Of a DNA stretch of 64,000 bases, positions 19,977 through 28,095 are shown piece by piece. Numbering within the stretch: the first letter of the stretch is position 1; each line of letters begins with the position of its first letter. The stretch is from Bifidobacterium catenulatum DSM 16992 = JCM 1194 = LMG 11043. Lineage in GTDB: Bacteria; Actinomycetota; Actinomycetes; Actinomycetales; Bifidobacteriaceae. The translations under genes were made by a program, and so were the position numbers. A model generated the notes under the pieces. That model saw only the letters and a list, made by a program, of their open reading frames with translations. It had not been told where the DNA came from and made no database searches. The stretch lies in the NCBI RefSeq assembly GCF_001025195.1, contig NZ_AP012325.1, positions 310,001 to 374,000 on the forward strand, given 5' to 3'.

Positions 19977-20813
19977 GTGGGACGTATGAGTGAGAGAGAG
20001 CAGATGCAGGAACAGAAGATGCCGGTTGTGGCCGTGGTGTTGGCGGCCGGTTTCGGCACGCGATTCGATGAGAACAATCCCAAGCAGTTGGTTTCGGTGG
20101 GGGATAAGCCAATCGTCTGCTGGAGCATCGAGGCGTTCGAGCGCAACGATCGCGTGAGCGACATCATCGTCGTGGTCAACGAGCGTGTCAGCAATATGGT
20201 GAACATGCTGATCGACGAAGCCGGTTATACCAAGGTGCGTGCCGTGATTCCGGGTGGCTCCGAGCGTGTGGACAGCACCCGCGCCGCTCTCGACCTGCTC
20301 AAGCAGGCGGGCATTCCCGATGGCGCGAAAATCCTCATCCACGATTCCGTGCGACCGTTCGTTGAACAGCAATCCATCGACGGCTGCATCGACGGTCTCG
20401 ACCAGTTCAACGCGGCGACCGTGGCATACGCGTCCACCGACACGATTCTGCTGACCGAAGATCTTGGAGAGCGCAAGGTGGTGCGCTCCGTGCCCGATCG
20501 TACGGACGCATTCCGCGCGCAAACCCCGCAGGCCTTCCGTTTCGGCACTATCACCAAAGCCTACGAGCTCGCCACTGCCGACCCTGACTTCCACCCGACC
20601 GACGACACCCGCGTGGTGGTGGACTATCTGCCGAACGAGCCGGTCGCCATTGTCGCCGGATCCGAAACGAATCTCAAAATCACCACACAGGCCGACATGC
20701 CGATCGCCGAGAACATCGCGCACAGCCTCGACCCGGAACATGCCAAACAAGAAGCGAAAGCGCGCATGCACGCGGTGTTCGCTGAAGCGTTCTCGCAAAT
20801 GCATAAGCATTGA
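19977..20813 (+). CDS. ispD: 2-C-methyl-D-erythritol 4-phosphate cytidylyltransferase
   Basis: The 278-residue protein contains VVLAAGFGTRF, the nucleotide-binding loop, then PKQLVSVGDKPI, the VIPGGSERVDST segment and HDSVRPFV, all typical of IspD. It joins CTP to methylerythritol phosphate in the MEP isoprenoid pathway. The related ribitol-phosphate enzyme TarI has similar motifs and is the main alternative. The start is uncertain: GTG 19977 has a GGGGG site 6 bp upstream, while ATG 19986 and ATG 20004 (before MPVVAVVLAAG) are also in frame. The C-terminal 25 residues are a charged helix. The next gene starts about 40 bp later. Confidence 0.82.
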   Translation: MGRMSEREQMQEQKMPVVAVVLAAGFGTRFDENNPKQLVSVGDKPIVCWSIEAFERNDRVSDIIVVVNERVSNMVNMLIDEAGYTKVRAVIPGGSERVDSTRAALDLLKQAGIPDGAKILIHDSVRPFVEQQSIDGCIDGLDQFNAATVAYASTDTILLTEDLGERKVVRSVPDRTDAFRAQTPQAFRFGTITKAYELATADPDFHPTDDTRVVVDYLPNEPVAIVAGSETNLKITTQADMPIAENIAHSLDPEHAKQEAKARMHAVFAEAFSQMHKH

Positions 20814-20854
20814 TCGTAAACGAACCCACCTTTCGACCACGTACACTGGAACAC

Positions 20855-21544
20855 ATGCAGCAGATCAACATCGTCATCTCAGGTTTCACCCCGTACGACG
20901 GCATCGACGTGAATCCGGCCGTACTTGTTCCCGTGGCGCTCGCCGAATATTGGAATGATCCATCTCAATCCGTGGTGCTGTCCGACGATCTTCTGCAGGA
21001 TATTTCCATTAGCGTGACGACGGTGACGCTTCCGGTCAGTTTCGCCAATGCCTGGCCCATGTTGCTGAACGCCATCGAACAGGCGAATCCCGATATTGTC
21101 ATCGCCACCGGTTTGAAGCGGTCCGCCCGCGGCGTGCTGCTGGAGCGATGCGCCACGAATCTGATGGATGCGGCCAAGCCTGACGCCGACAATGTGATTC
21201 CGCCGCGCCGTCCGATCAATCCAGAAGGTCCGGCAGCATATTGGACACGCTTGCCGTTGCGTTCGATTCTGCGCGATTTCGCCAAACATGAGATTCCCGC
21301 CGCGTTGAGTTCGGATGCGGGCACGTTCGTCTGCAATTCGCTGTTCTACCATCTGCTCGACTGGTCTGCCGCGCAGGAAAAGCGCATTCTGTCGGGTTTC
21401 GTAAGCCTGCCGATCGTCAACGAGCAGCCACATCCGCAACATGGACTGTCGATCGCGCAGCAAATCGCCGCAGGTAACGATGTGATTCGCGAATCGGTGC
21501 GTTATTATCTGCAGCCATCCTCAAGTGAGATTCTGCTCGGCTGA
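20855..21544 (+). CDS. Pyroglutamyl-peptidase I-like protein lacking the catalytic His
   Basis: The 229-residue product aligns with Pcp (peptidase C15) along its length: the start NIVISGFTPYDG, the Glu motif ERCATN and the Cys motif SDAGTFVCNSLFYH. The family triad is Glu-Cys-His, with His normally in a G-F-[IV]-H-[IVL]-P segment near the C-terminus. Here that segment reads SGFVSLPIVNEQ, so Ser stands where His is expected; other His residues follow shortly after (EQPHPQHG). The enzyme may be inactive, altered, or use a shifted His. ATG 20855 is chosen because the fold starts there; a TTG start at 20810 would overlap ispD. Confidence 0.8.
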   Translation: MQQINIVISGFTPYDGIDVNPAVLVPVALAEYWNDPSQSVVLSDDLLQDISISVTTVTLPVSFANAWPMLLNAIEQANPDIVIATGLKRSARGVLLERCATNLMDAAKPDADNVIPPRRPINPEGPAAYWTRLPLRSILRDFAKHEIPAALSSDAGTFVCNSLFYHLLDWSAAQEKRILSGFVSLPIVNEQPHPQHGLSIAQQIAAGNDVIRESVRYYLQPSSSEILLG

Positions 21545-21692
21545 ACGGCGTCGGCGTTTCCTCGAACGATTTCTGTGCTCTCTGTGAGAATTATGCGACT
21601 GCCGTGTGCCGAACGTTTTTCCTGCGCTAAAGTTCAAGACGGATAGGCGCGGGCAAGATGCGCGATGGAAGGGAATTCGTGAAAGGAATACC

Positions 21693-23171
21693 ATGGTTGA
21701 GCAGTTCCCAATCGTGTTGAGGGGGTACGACAAGGAAAGGGTCGATGAAGCGTTCGCTTCGGCTCAGGAGACGGTGGACCGTCTGCGTGAGCAGGTCAAG
21801 GCCGACGATCAGACCATCCTTGAACTGCAGGCACAGCTGCAGGAAGAGAAAAACAAGAAGGCCAACCCGAATTCGTTCGCATCTCTGGGCGCCAACGCGC
21901 AGCAGATGCTCGCCAGTGCGGAACAGACCAGCGCCGAGCTGCTTGACCGTGCCAAGAAAGACGCTTCCGCGGCACGCGCCACGGTGCAGCTTCAGGCCGA
22001 AACCCTGCTGAACAACGCCAAGCTCGACGCCAAGCGTATTCTCGACGAGGCTAACGCCAAGGCTGAAGCGGTGCTGTCGAAGGCCAATAATGATGCCGGC
22101 ACGCTGAAGTCCAACGCCCAGCGCGAAGCTGACCAGCTGCGTGGCGAAGCGCAGAAGGCCGTGGTGGCGCAGCGCCAGACCGTTGATCTGGAATTGACCA
22201 ACTCCCGTGAGGAGCACGACAAGCGTCTCGCATCGGAGCGCGCCACGCAGGAGCGTGAGCTCTCCGATATGCGTGCCGCAGCCACCGAACAGATCGCGGC
22301 GCAGCGCAAGAACGCCAATGACGAGATTAACCGCATGAAAAGCGAGACCAACGACCAGATCGAATCCGCGTTGGCCGAAGCCAACAAGAAGCTGGCCGAC
22401 GTGCGTGAGCAGGTGTCCAAGATGATGACGGATGCGCAGCGCCGTGCCTCGGAAATCACGGATACCGCCAAAGCCAAGGCACAGGAGATCACCGACGAGG
22501 CCGAAGTGCATCGCACCAAGACCATCAGCCAGGTCAATGCCGAGGTGGAGCAGATCCGCGCCGACATTTCCGCCCAACAGGATGAGGCTACGAAGAAGGT
22601 CAACGAGCTGCTCGCCGACCTGAACGAACGCCGTGAAACCGCCAAGAAGCAGTCCGAAGAGCTGATTTCCGAAGCGCAGCATACGCGCGATGAGGCCGAG
22701 GCATACGCTTCCGACAAGCGTGAGGCAGCCGACAAGCAGGCTGCCAGCATTCTCAAGCAGGCCACCGAAGAGGCCGACGAGCAGATCAACGAGCGTCGTG
22801 AGGCAGCCAAGAACGAGCTTGAAGGTGTGCAGCAGCGCATCGCCGACCTGCAGACCCGTGAGGCGCAGATCACGCAGCGTGTCAGTGAACTGCGTGCCAT
22901 GTTTGCCAACGCGTTCTCCGGTTTCGGCGCGAACGGCCTGTCCGTGGTCAATTCCATCGACGGCGAACAGCATGAGTCTGCAGCTGAAGCTGAAACTCCG
23001 GCGGAATCGCACGACGAGAGTGGCGAAACTGTTGCTGGTGAACCGGAAGTGACCTTCGATGAGGATGTTGTCTCCGACGAACAGCAGAATAATGACGACT
23101 TTGAAGAACCGTCCGAAGATGAGCAGTCTGACCAGGGCGAGGAAGCACAGGAGGAACAGAACAATGACTGA
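21693..23171 (+). CDS. Long coiled-coil protein with DivIVA-like start (Scy/FilP-type polarity protein)
   Basis: The 492-residue protein begins FPIVLRGYDKERVDEAF, close to the GYD-x-x-EVD lipid-binding start of DivIVA proteins, then forms an almost unbroken coiled coil (about 25-420) rich in Ala, Glu, Lys and Gln, and ends in an acidic tail rich in Glu and Asp (about 435-492). Streptomyces Scy and FilP have this layout and organise cell poles and growth zones. A similar scaffold role here is inference. ATG 21693 has GAAAGGAA upstream. The last 8 bp overlap the start of pepC, so the two are co-transcribed. Confidence 0.82.
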   Translation: MVEQFPIVLRGYDKERVDEAFASAQETVDRLREQVKADDQTILELQAQLQEEKNKKANPNSFASLGANAQQMLASAEQTSAELLDRAKKDASAARATVQLQAETLLNNAKLDAKRILDEANAKAEAVLSKANNDAGTLKSNAQREADQLRGEAQKAVVAQRQTVDLELTNSREEHDKRLASERATQERELSDMRAAATEQIAAQRKNANDEINRMKSETNDQIESALAEANKKLADVREQVSKMMTDAQRRASEITDTAKAKAQEITDEAEVHRTKTISQVNAEVEQIRADISAQQDEATKKVNELLADLNERRETAKKQSEELISEAQHTRDEAEAYASDKREAADKQAASILKQATEEADEQINERREAAKNELEGVQQRIADLQTREAQITQRVSELRAMFANAFSGFGANGLSVVNSIDGEQHESAAEAETPAESHDESGETVAGEPEVTFDEDVVSDEQQNNDDFEEPSEDEQSDQGEEAQEEQNND

Positions 23172-24504
23172 TATCACGCCGTTGAGCGCTGATGCATTGG
23201 CAACGCTGGTTGAGGATTTTGAAGCCAGCGACCACAACCGTATGGCCATGAACGCGGTCACCGCGGCGGGCGTTAACAAGGTGGCGCGCAACTATGACCG
23301 TGCCCGCTTGATGCAGCGCAGGTTTTCCACCATTGTCGACAATGGCACCGCCACCCATCAGGATCGTTCCGGCCGTTGCTGGCTGTTCAGCTCACTGAAC
23401 GTGGCCCGTTTCGTGGCCAAGAAGAACATGGGGCTGAAGGAATTCGAGTTCTCCCAGAACTATGCCATGTACTACGACAAGCTCGAGCGCGTCAACTACT
23501 TCCTGCAGGACGTGGCCGAACTGGTGAAGGCCGGCGAGCCGTCCGACTCCCGCCTGATCCAGCATCTGCTCGCCGACGTGATGGGCGACGGCGGTCAGTG
23601 GACCATGGCCATGAACGTGTACAAGAAGTACGGTGCCGTTCCGAAGGATCTGTTCCCGGAAACTGAATCCTCCAAGAACACCGGCGAAATGAACGTGCAA
23701 TTGCGTCGCCTGCTGCATACAGCCGTCGCGCACATGTATGCTGATCCGGCTTCGATCGAATCGGTGATCGCCGAAGCAACCGCCGCCGGCCACCGTATTC
23801 TGACGATTCACTTGGGCGAGCCGCCGAAGAGCTTCGACTGGGAGTGGACCGACAAAGACGGCGAGTTCCACCGCGATGGTGAGATCACGCCTGTGGAATT
23901 CTGGCAGAAGTACGTCGGTTCCGCCGATTTGGAAAGCTACGTGTGCCTGGTCGACGATCCTCGTCAGGAGCATGCGAAGGGCAAGAAGATCGGTATCGAG
24001 CACTTGGGTAATGTGGCCGGGGGAGACCCGACCGAATATCTGAACGTGCCGAACCAGTTCATGAAGGATTGCGTGCGTCAGATTCTCGAAGAGCAGGGCA
24101 TTCCAGTATGGTTCGGTGCCGACTGCCACCCGATGATGGACCGTGAAAACGGCGCTTGGGCCACTGATCTGTTCGAATACGGCAAGGTGTATGGCGTCGA
24201 CTTCGATCTGAACAAGGAAGATCGCGTGCGTTTCGCCGATTCCGCGATGAACCACGCTATGGCGTTCGTTGGCGTGGACGTTGCCGAAGACGGCACGACC
24301 ACCCGTCGTTGGCGTGTGGAGAACTCTTGGGGCGACAAGATCGCTGACAAGGGCTACTTCACCATGAGCGATGATTGGTTCACCGAATACGTGTACGAGG
24401 TCGCCGTTCCGAAGGCGTTGCTCCCTGCCGAATATCAGGCCGCTCTTGACGAACCTGCCACCATGCTCCCCGCATGGGATCCGATGGGCGCTCTGGCTGA
24501 CTGA
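23164..24504 (+). CDS. pepC: Aminopeptidase C (bleomycin hydrolase family, C1B)
   Basis: The 446-residue protein has the papain-type triad of PepC: Cys72 in DRSGRCWLFSSLN, His364 in SAMNHAMAFVG and Asn387 in VENSWGD. The family forms a cytosolic hexamer that trims peptides from the N-terminus. The start is ATG 23164, overlapping the upstream coiled-coil gene by 8 bp and preceded by AGGAGGAAC; longer in-frame extension to 23059 lies inside the other gene. It ends at a very long hairpin. Confidence 0.96.
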   Translation: MTDITPLSADALATLVEDFEASDHNRMAMNAVTAAGVNKVARNYDRARLMQRRFSTIVDNGTATHQDRSGRCWLFSSLNVARFVAKKNMGLKEFEFSQNYAMYYDKLERVNYFLQDVAELVKAGEPSDSRLIQHLLADVMGDGGQWTMAMNVYKKYGAVPKDLFPETESSKNTGEMNVQLRRLLHTAVAHMYADPASIESVIAEATAAGHRILTIHLGEPPKSFDWEWTDKDGEFHRDGEITPVEFWQKYVGSADLESYVCLVDDPRQEHAKGKKIGIEHLGNVAGGDPTEYLNVPNQFMKDCVRQILEEQGIPVWFGADCHPMMDRENGAWATDLFEYGKVYGVDFDLNKEDRVRFADSAMNHAMAFVGVDVAEDGTTTRRWRVENSWGDKIADKGYFTMSDDWFTEYVYEVAVPKALLPAEYQAALDEPATMLPAWDPMGALAD

Positions 24505-24527
24505 TACGTAAACCGACAAGCTGATTG

Positions 24528-24583
24528 ACGAATGCCGACTGCATGGGACTTCGCAAAAAGTCCAGCATGCAGTCGGCATTCGT
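24528..24583. terminator. Very long hairpin after pepC
   Basis: An 18-bp perfect stem (24528-24545 with 24566-24583, arm starting ACGAATGCCGACTGCATG) encloses a second stem, GGACTT with AAGTCC. T-rich sequence follows (GTTATTCCACTTTT). Confidence 0.85.
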
Positions 24584-24680
24584 GTTATTCCACTTTTATC
24601 CGTTAAGGTAACTTCGGTGATTATCATCCATGCAAAGTATGCATGAAGCAGGTATGCAGGTATAAGGAGGAGCAGAAGAG

Positions 24681-25814
24681 ATGTCAGGTCTTCGCGGTCC
24701 AGATAGTTCGAGGGATGCACAATTGTTGGATAACGCTGTGTTTCCGGAGACCGTGGATGTCAATATTCGACAGTTGGACCCGATTCCCGCTCCTCGATAT
24801 TTTCTGAAGGAAATCCCTCTTACCGACGAGATGAGCAATCTGGTGTTGAAGTCCCGTCAGGAAATCCGCGATGTGCTGAATGGCAAAGACGATCGTCTGC
24901 TTGCCATCGTCGGTCCCTGCTCGATTCATGATCCGAAAGCCGCGCACGAATACGCCGAAAAGCTCGCGGCCGTCAAAAAAGAGCTGGAAGACCGGCTGGT
25001 CATCGTGATGCGCGTGTATTTCGAAAAGCCGCGCACCACCATCGGTTGGAAGGGTCTGATCAACGATCCTGATCTCGACGGCCAGTTCAACATTCGCAAG
25101 GGCATGTGGCTCGCACGCAAGGTGCTGGCCGATGTGCTGGGCCTTGGACTCCCGGCAGCTACGGAATGGCTTGACCCGATCACCCCGCAGTACATCTGCG
25201 ACCTGATCAGCTGGGGTGCGATCGGCGCTCGCAATACCGAAAGCCAGGTGCATCGCGAGCTCGCTTCGGGCATGTCGATGCCGATCGGCTTCAAGAATGC
25301 CACCGACGGTTCGGTCAAGCCGGCAGCGGACTCCTGCTTCGCGGCCGCCTTCGAGCATCATTTCCTGTCCATCAATCTTGACGGACGTGTGATTTCCGCC
25401 GAAACCAAGGGCAATCCCGATTGCCACCTGGTGTTGCGCGGTTCTTCGCACGGTCCGAACTACGACACCGAATCCGTGGCGAAGGCGTTGGCCGATCTGA
25501 AAGTTTCCAAGGCTTCCGGACCGAGCGAACACGGCATCGTCATCGACGCGGCGCACGGCAACTGCGGCAAGAACGAAGTGCGCGAAGCTGAAGTGGTCGA
25601 AAACATCGCATCCCGCATCGCAGCAGGCGAACAGGGAATCAGCGGCATTATGATGGAAAGCTTCCTGAAAGCCGGCAATCAGAAGCCCGCTCCGCTCGAC
25701 CAGCTGGAATACGGCAAGTCCATCACCGACGCCTGCGTGCCGTGGGAACGTACCGAACAGCTGCTACACACGCTTGCCGAAGCGGTCGAAAGCCGCCGCA
25801 GGCTTGCCGAATAA
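24681..25814 (+). CDS. aroG: 3-deoxy-7-phosphoheptulonate (DAHP) synthase, first of two
   Basis: The 377-residue type I alpha enzyme has IVGPCSIHDP, the phosphoenolpyruvate-binding KPRTTIGWKGLINDP, GARNTESQVHRELASGMSMPIGFKN split over two motifs, and GNPDCHLVLRG and DAAHGNCGK with metal ligands. It joins PEP and erythrose 4-phosphate at the start of the shikimate pathway. ATG 24681 follows AAGGAGGAG. It has its own terminator and is followed by a paralogue. Which aromatic amino acid inhibits it cannot be read with confidence. Confidence 0.96.
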   Translation: MSGLRGPDSSRDAQLLDNAVFPETVDVNIRQLDPIPAPRYFLKEIPLTDEMSNLVLKSRQEIRDVLNGKDDRLLAIVGPCSIHDPKAAHEYAEKLAAVKKELEDRLVIVMRVYFEKPRTTIGWKGLINDPDLDGQFNIRKGMWLARKVLADVLGLGLPAATEWLDPITPQYICDLISWGAIGARNTESQVHRELASGMSMPIGFKNATDGSVKPAADSCFAAAFEHHFLSINLDGRVISAETKGNPDCHLVLRGSSHGPNYDTESVAKALADLKVSKASGPSEHGIVIDAAHGNCGKNEVREAEVVENIASRIAAGEQGISGIMMESFLKAGNQKPAPLDQLEYGKSITDACVPWERTEQLLHTLAEAVESRRRLAE

Positions 25815-25844
25815 TCGCAAATAAGCGTAAATAACCGTAAATAG

Positions 25845-25890
25845 AAAAACCGTGCGAAAACCGCGTAATCTGCGTAATCGCACGGTTTTT
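25845..25890 (+). terminator. Terminator between the two DAHP synthase genes
   Basis: AAAAACCGTGCG and CGCACGGTTTTT pair perfectly around a 22-nt loop. Confidence 0.88.
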
Positions 25891-25911
25891 GCATTGTGAT
25901 TGCTATTCTTG

Positions 25912-25943
25912 GGAAAGATAGTGATTTGGAAAGATAGTGATTT
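25912..25943 (+). repeat. 16-bp perfect tandem repeat upstream of the second DAHP synthase
   Basis: GGAAAGATAGTGATTT occurs twice without a gap (25912-25927, 25928-25943) and ends 3 bp before the AAGGAGAG ribosome site of the next gene. It lies in the 5' leader or promoter. Confidence 0.95.
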
Positions 25944-25960
25944 CCAAGGAGAGCAGTGAG

Positions 25961-27145
25961 ATGCAGCAACAGCTGAACACGCCTGAAGAGCTTCGTGCCA
26001 TCCGTCAGGCCATGGATGAAGGTAAGAATCCGCTGGTGGTTACGGATGTGCCGCGATGGGAAGATCAGGTTGGCATCAGCCGCATCGTGAACCGCCGAGT
26101 GCTTGAATTTGAGGTGCTTCCCACACCGGCGCAGGTGTTAGGCGATCTGCCGCTCAGCGATCAGGCGCAGGAAATCGTCGCCTATTCTCGAGATGAGATT
26201 CGCGCCTGCCTATATGGTCAGGATGATCGATTGCTGGTGATTGTAGGCCCATGTTCCGTGCATGATCCTGCTGCAGCGCTCGATTACGCCCGTCGTTTGT
26301 CCGCGTTGAAAGACGAGTTGTGCGGCGAATTGCTGATTGTGATGCGCGTGTATTTCGAAAAGCCGCGTACCACAGTCGGTTGGAAGGGTCTAATTAACGA
26401 TCCCGACATCGATGGCAGCTGCAATATCAAGAAGGGTTTGCTGTTGGCCCGCCGTACACTGCTTGGCGTATTGGACGCCGGTTTGGCTGCGGCCACGGAA
26501 TTCCTGGAACCAACCAGCCCACAGTACATTTCCGACGCGGTCAGCTGGGGTGCGGTCGGCGCTCGCAACACTGAAAGCCAGGTGCACCGTCAGCTCGCTT
26601 CGGGCATGTCGATGCCGATCGGCTTCAAAAACGCCACTGATGGTTCCATCAAAGCGCCGACCGATTCATGTTTTGCTTCGGCGCAACAGCACACGTTCTT
26701 CGGCGTCGATCACATGGGCCGTGCGGCCGTGGTCAAAACGCTCGGCAACCCCGACTGCCATGTGGTGTTGCGCGGTTCGAGCAGCGGTCCTAACTATGAC
26801 TCCGAATCCGTGGCGAACGCCATGAAGCTGATCCGTGAGAAAATGCCGGCTGAATCCGCGGCCGCGCACGGCCTGATCGTTGACTGTTCGCATGGCAATT
26901 CCGGCAAAGACGAGCATCGTCAGGCCGAAGTGGTGCGCAATATCGCAAGTCGCATCGCCGACGGTGAAGAAGGCATCACCGGCATCATGATGGAAAGCTT
27001 CATCGAGGGTGGCAGCCAAAAACCGGCACCGCTTGCCGAGTTGACGTACGGTCAATCCATCACCGACAAATGCTTGAGCTGGCAGACCACGGAACAGCTA
27101 CTGCGCGAACTTGCGCAGGCCGTGAGCAAGCGCCGCTGGAAGTGA
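25961..27145 (+). CDS. aroG: DAHP synthase, second of two
   Basis: The 394-residue type I alpha paralogue of the preceding gene shares VGPCSVHDP, KPRTTVGWKGLINDP, WGAVGARNTESQVHRQ and DCSHGNSGK, so all catalytic and metal residues are kept. The N-terminal 70 residues differ most and carry the regulatory interface in this family. ATG 25961 is chosen because AAGGAGAG lies 8 bp upstream; an in-frame ATG at 25937 lies inside the 16-bp repeat. The two adjacent copies with separate transcription suggest differently inhibited isoenzymes. Confidence 0.95.
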   Translation: MQQQLNTPEELRAIRQAMDEGKNPLVVTDVPRWEDQVGISRIVNRRVLEFEVLPTPAQVLGDLPLSDQAQEIVAYSRDEIRACLYGQDDRLLVIVGPCSVHDPAAALDYARRLSALKDELCGELLIVMRVYFEKPRTTVGWKGLINDPDIDGSCNIKKGLLLARRTLLGVLDAGLAAATEFLEPTSPQYISDAVSWGAVGARNTESQVHRQLASGMSMPIGFKNATDGSIKAPTDSCFASAQQHTFFGVDHMGRAAVVKTLGNPDCHVVLRGSSSGPNYDSESVANAMKLIREKMPAESAAAHGLIVDCSHGNSGKDEHRQAEVVRNIASRIADGEEGITGIMMESFIEGGSQKPAPLAELTYGQSITDKCLSWQTTEQLLRELAQAVSKRRWK

Positions 27146-27205
27146 GCGAAGCGAAAATAAGCGAAACCGAGCGAAAAGCGTGAAGCAATTGAAAGGAACG
27201 AACGC

Positions 27206-27913
27206 ATGAGCACAATCGCCATCATTGGTGCCATGGACGAGGAAGTCGCCAATATCGCATCCGCATTAAGCGACATCACCGTAACGGAGGAAGCCGGCGT
27301 CAGCGTGACGCGCGGCACCATCGAAACCAACAAGGGCACGCGCGTCAACGTTGCGGCAACGGTTGGCGGCATGGGCACCGTCAATATCGCCGCCACCACG
27401 CAGCATCTCATCGACGCGGACCAGCCTGACGCCGTGATCTTCTCCGGCATCGCAGGCAATCTCAATACGCATCTGCACATCAACGACGTGGTGCTTGGTG
27501 GCACGCTGCGCTACCTCGACACCGACATGCGTCTCGTCGGCCAGTGGAAGCCAGGAACTGCGGACCAGCCGGTGGAGGAATTCCACTCCGACGACCGCCT
27601 GATCGAAGTCGCCGATAAGGTGCTGACCGATTTGAACGTGCATCATATTACCGGCATCATCGCCACCGGCAACTATTTCGTGGACGATCCGAAGAAAGTG
27701 GAGCAGGTAATTCGTGAAACCGGCGCGGACGCGGTCGAAATGGAAGGCGCCGCGGTGGCGCATATCGCGGCACGCAACGACCTGCCCGTGCTGGTCATTC
27801 GCGCGTTGAGCGACAATGCTGACACGGATTACGTGGAATTCAAGGAATTCGACATTTCAGAATACGCTGACACTGCGGCGAAAATCGCAGTGAACATCGT
27901 CAAGCGCATGTAA
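27206..27913 (+). CDS. mtnN: 5'-methylthioadenosine/S-adenosylhomocysteine nucleosidase
   Basis: The 235-residue protein starts IAIIGAMDEEV with catalytic Glu12 and has VFSGIAGNL, the VEMEGAAVAH ribose-binding motif and RALSDNAD with catalytic Asp203. It cleaves adenine from MTA and SAH in methyl-group and quorum-signal (AI-2 precursor) metabolism. The ATG follows GAAAGGAACGAACGC. It has its own terminator. Confidence 0.95.
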   Translation: MSTIAIIGAMDEEVANIASALSDITVTEEAGVSVTRGTIETNKGTRVNVAATVGGMGTVNIAATTQHLIDADQPDAVIFSGIAGNLNTHLHINDVVLGGTLRYLDTDMRLVGQWKPGTADQPVEEFHSDDRLIEVADKVLTDLNVHHITGIIATGNYFVDDPKKVEQVIRETGADAVEMEGAAVAHIAARNDLPVLVIRALSDNADTDYVEFKEFDISEYADTAAKIAVNIVKRM

Positions 27914-27920
27914 GCGCAGC

Positions 27921-27957
27921 ACGGCCCGTCCAGCGCATCGATTGCTGGACGGGCCGT
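27921..27957. terminator. mtnN terminator
   Basis: ACGGCCCGTCCAGC and GCTGGACGGGCCGT form a perfect 14-bp stem with a 9-nt loop. The T run is weak. Confidence 0.8.
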
Positions 27958-28095
27958 CTCATATTTCGGTATTGCGAATTTCATGAAAGTGAACTGCAGG
28001 GAAACTTCCGATGGCGTGAGGGAATCGCGCACGGGAATCGCTTTCGGGAACCGCTACTGTTGAAGAAGAATGACGGATTATCGGAAGGTTAACGT

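Noticed and set aside
21627-23291. 554-residue open frame opposite the coiled-coil gene
   Set aside because: The Leu/Val-rich composition is the mirror of the Glu/Lys/Ala-rich coiled coil; no ribosome site or motif.
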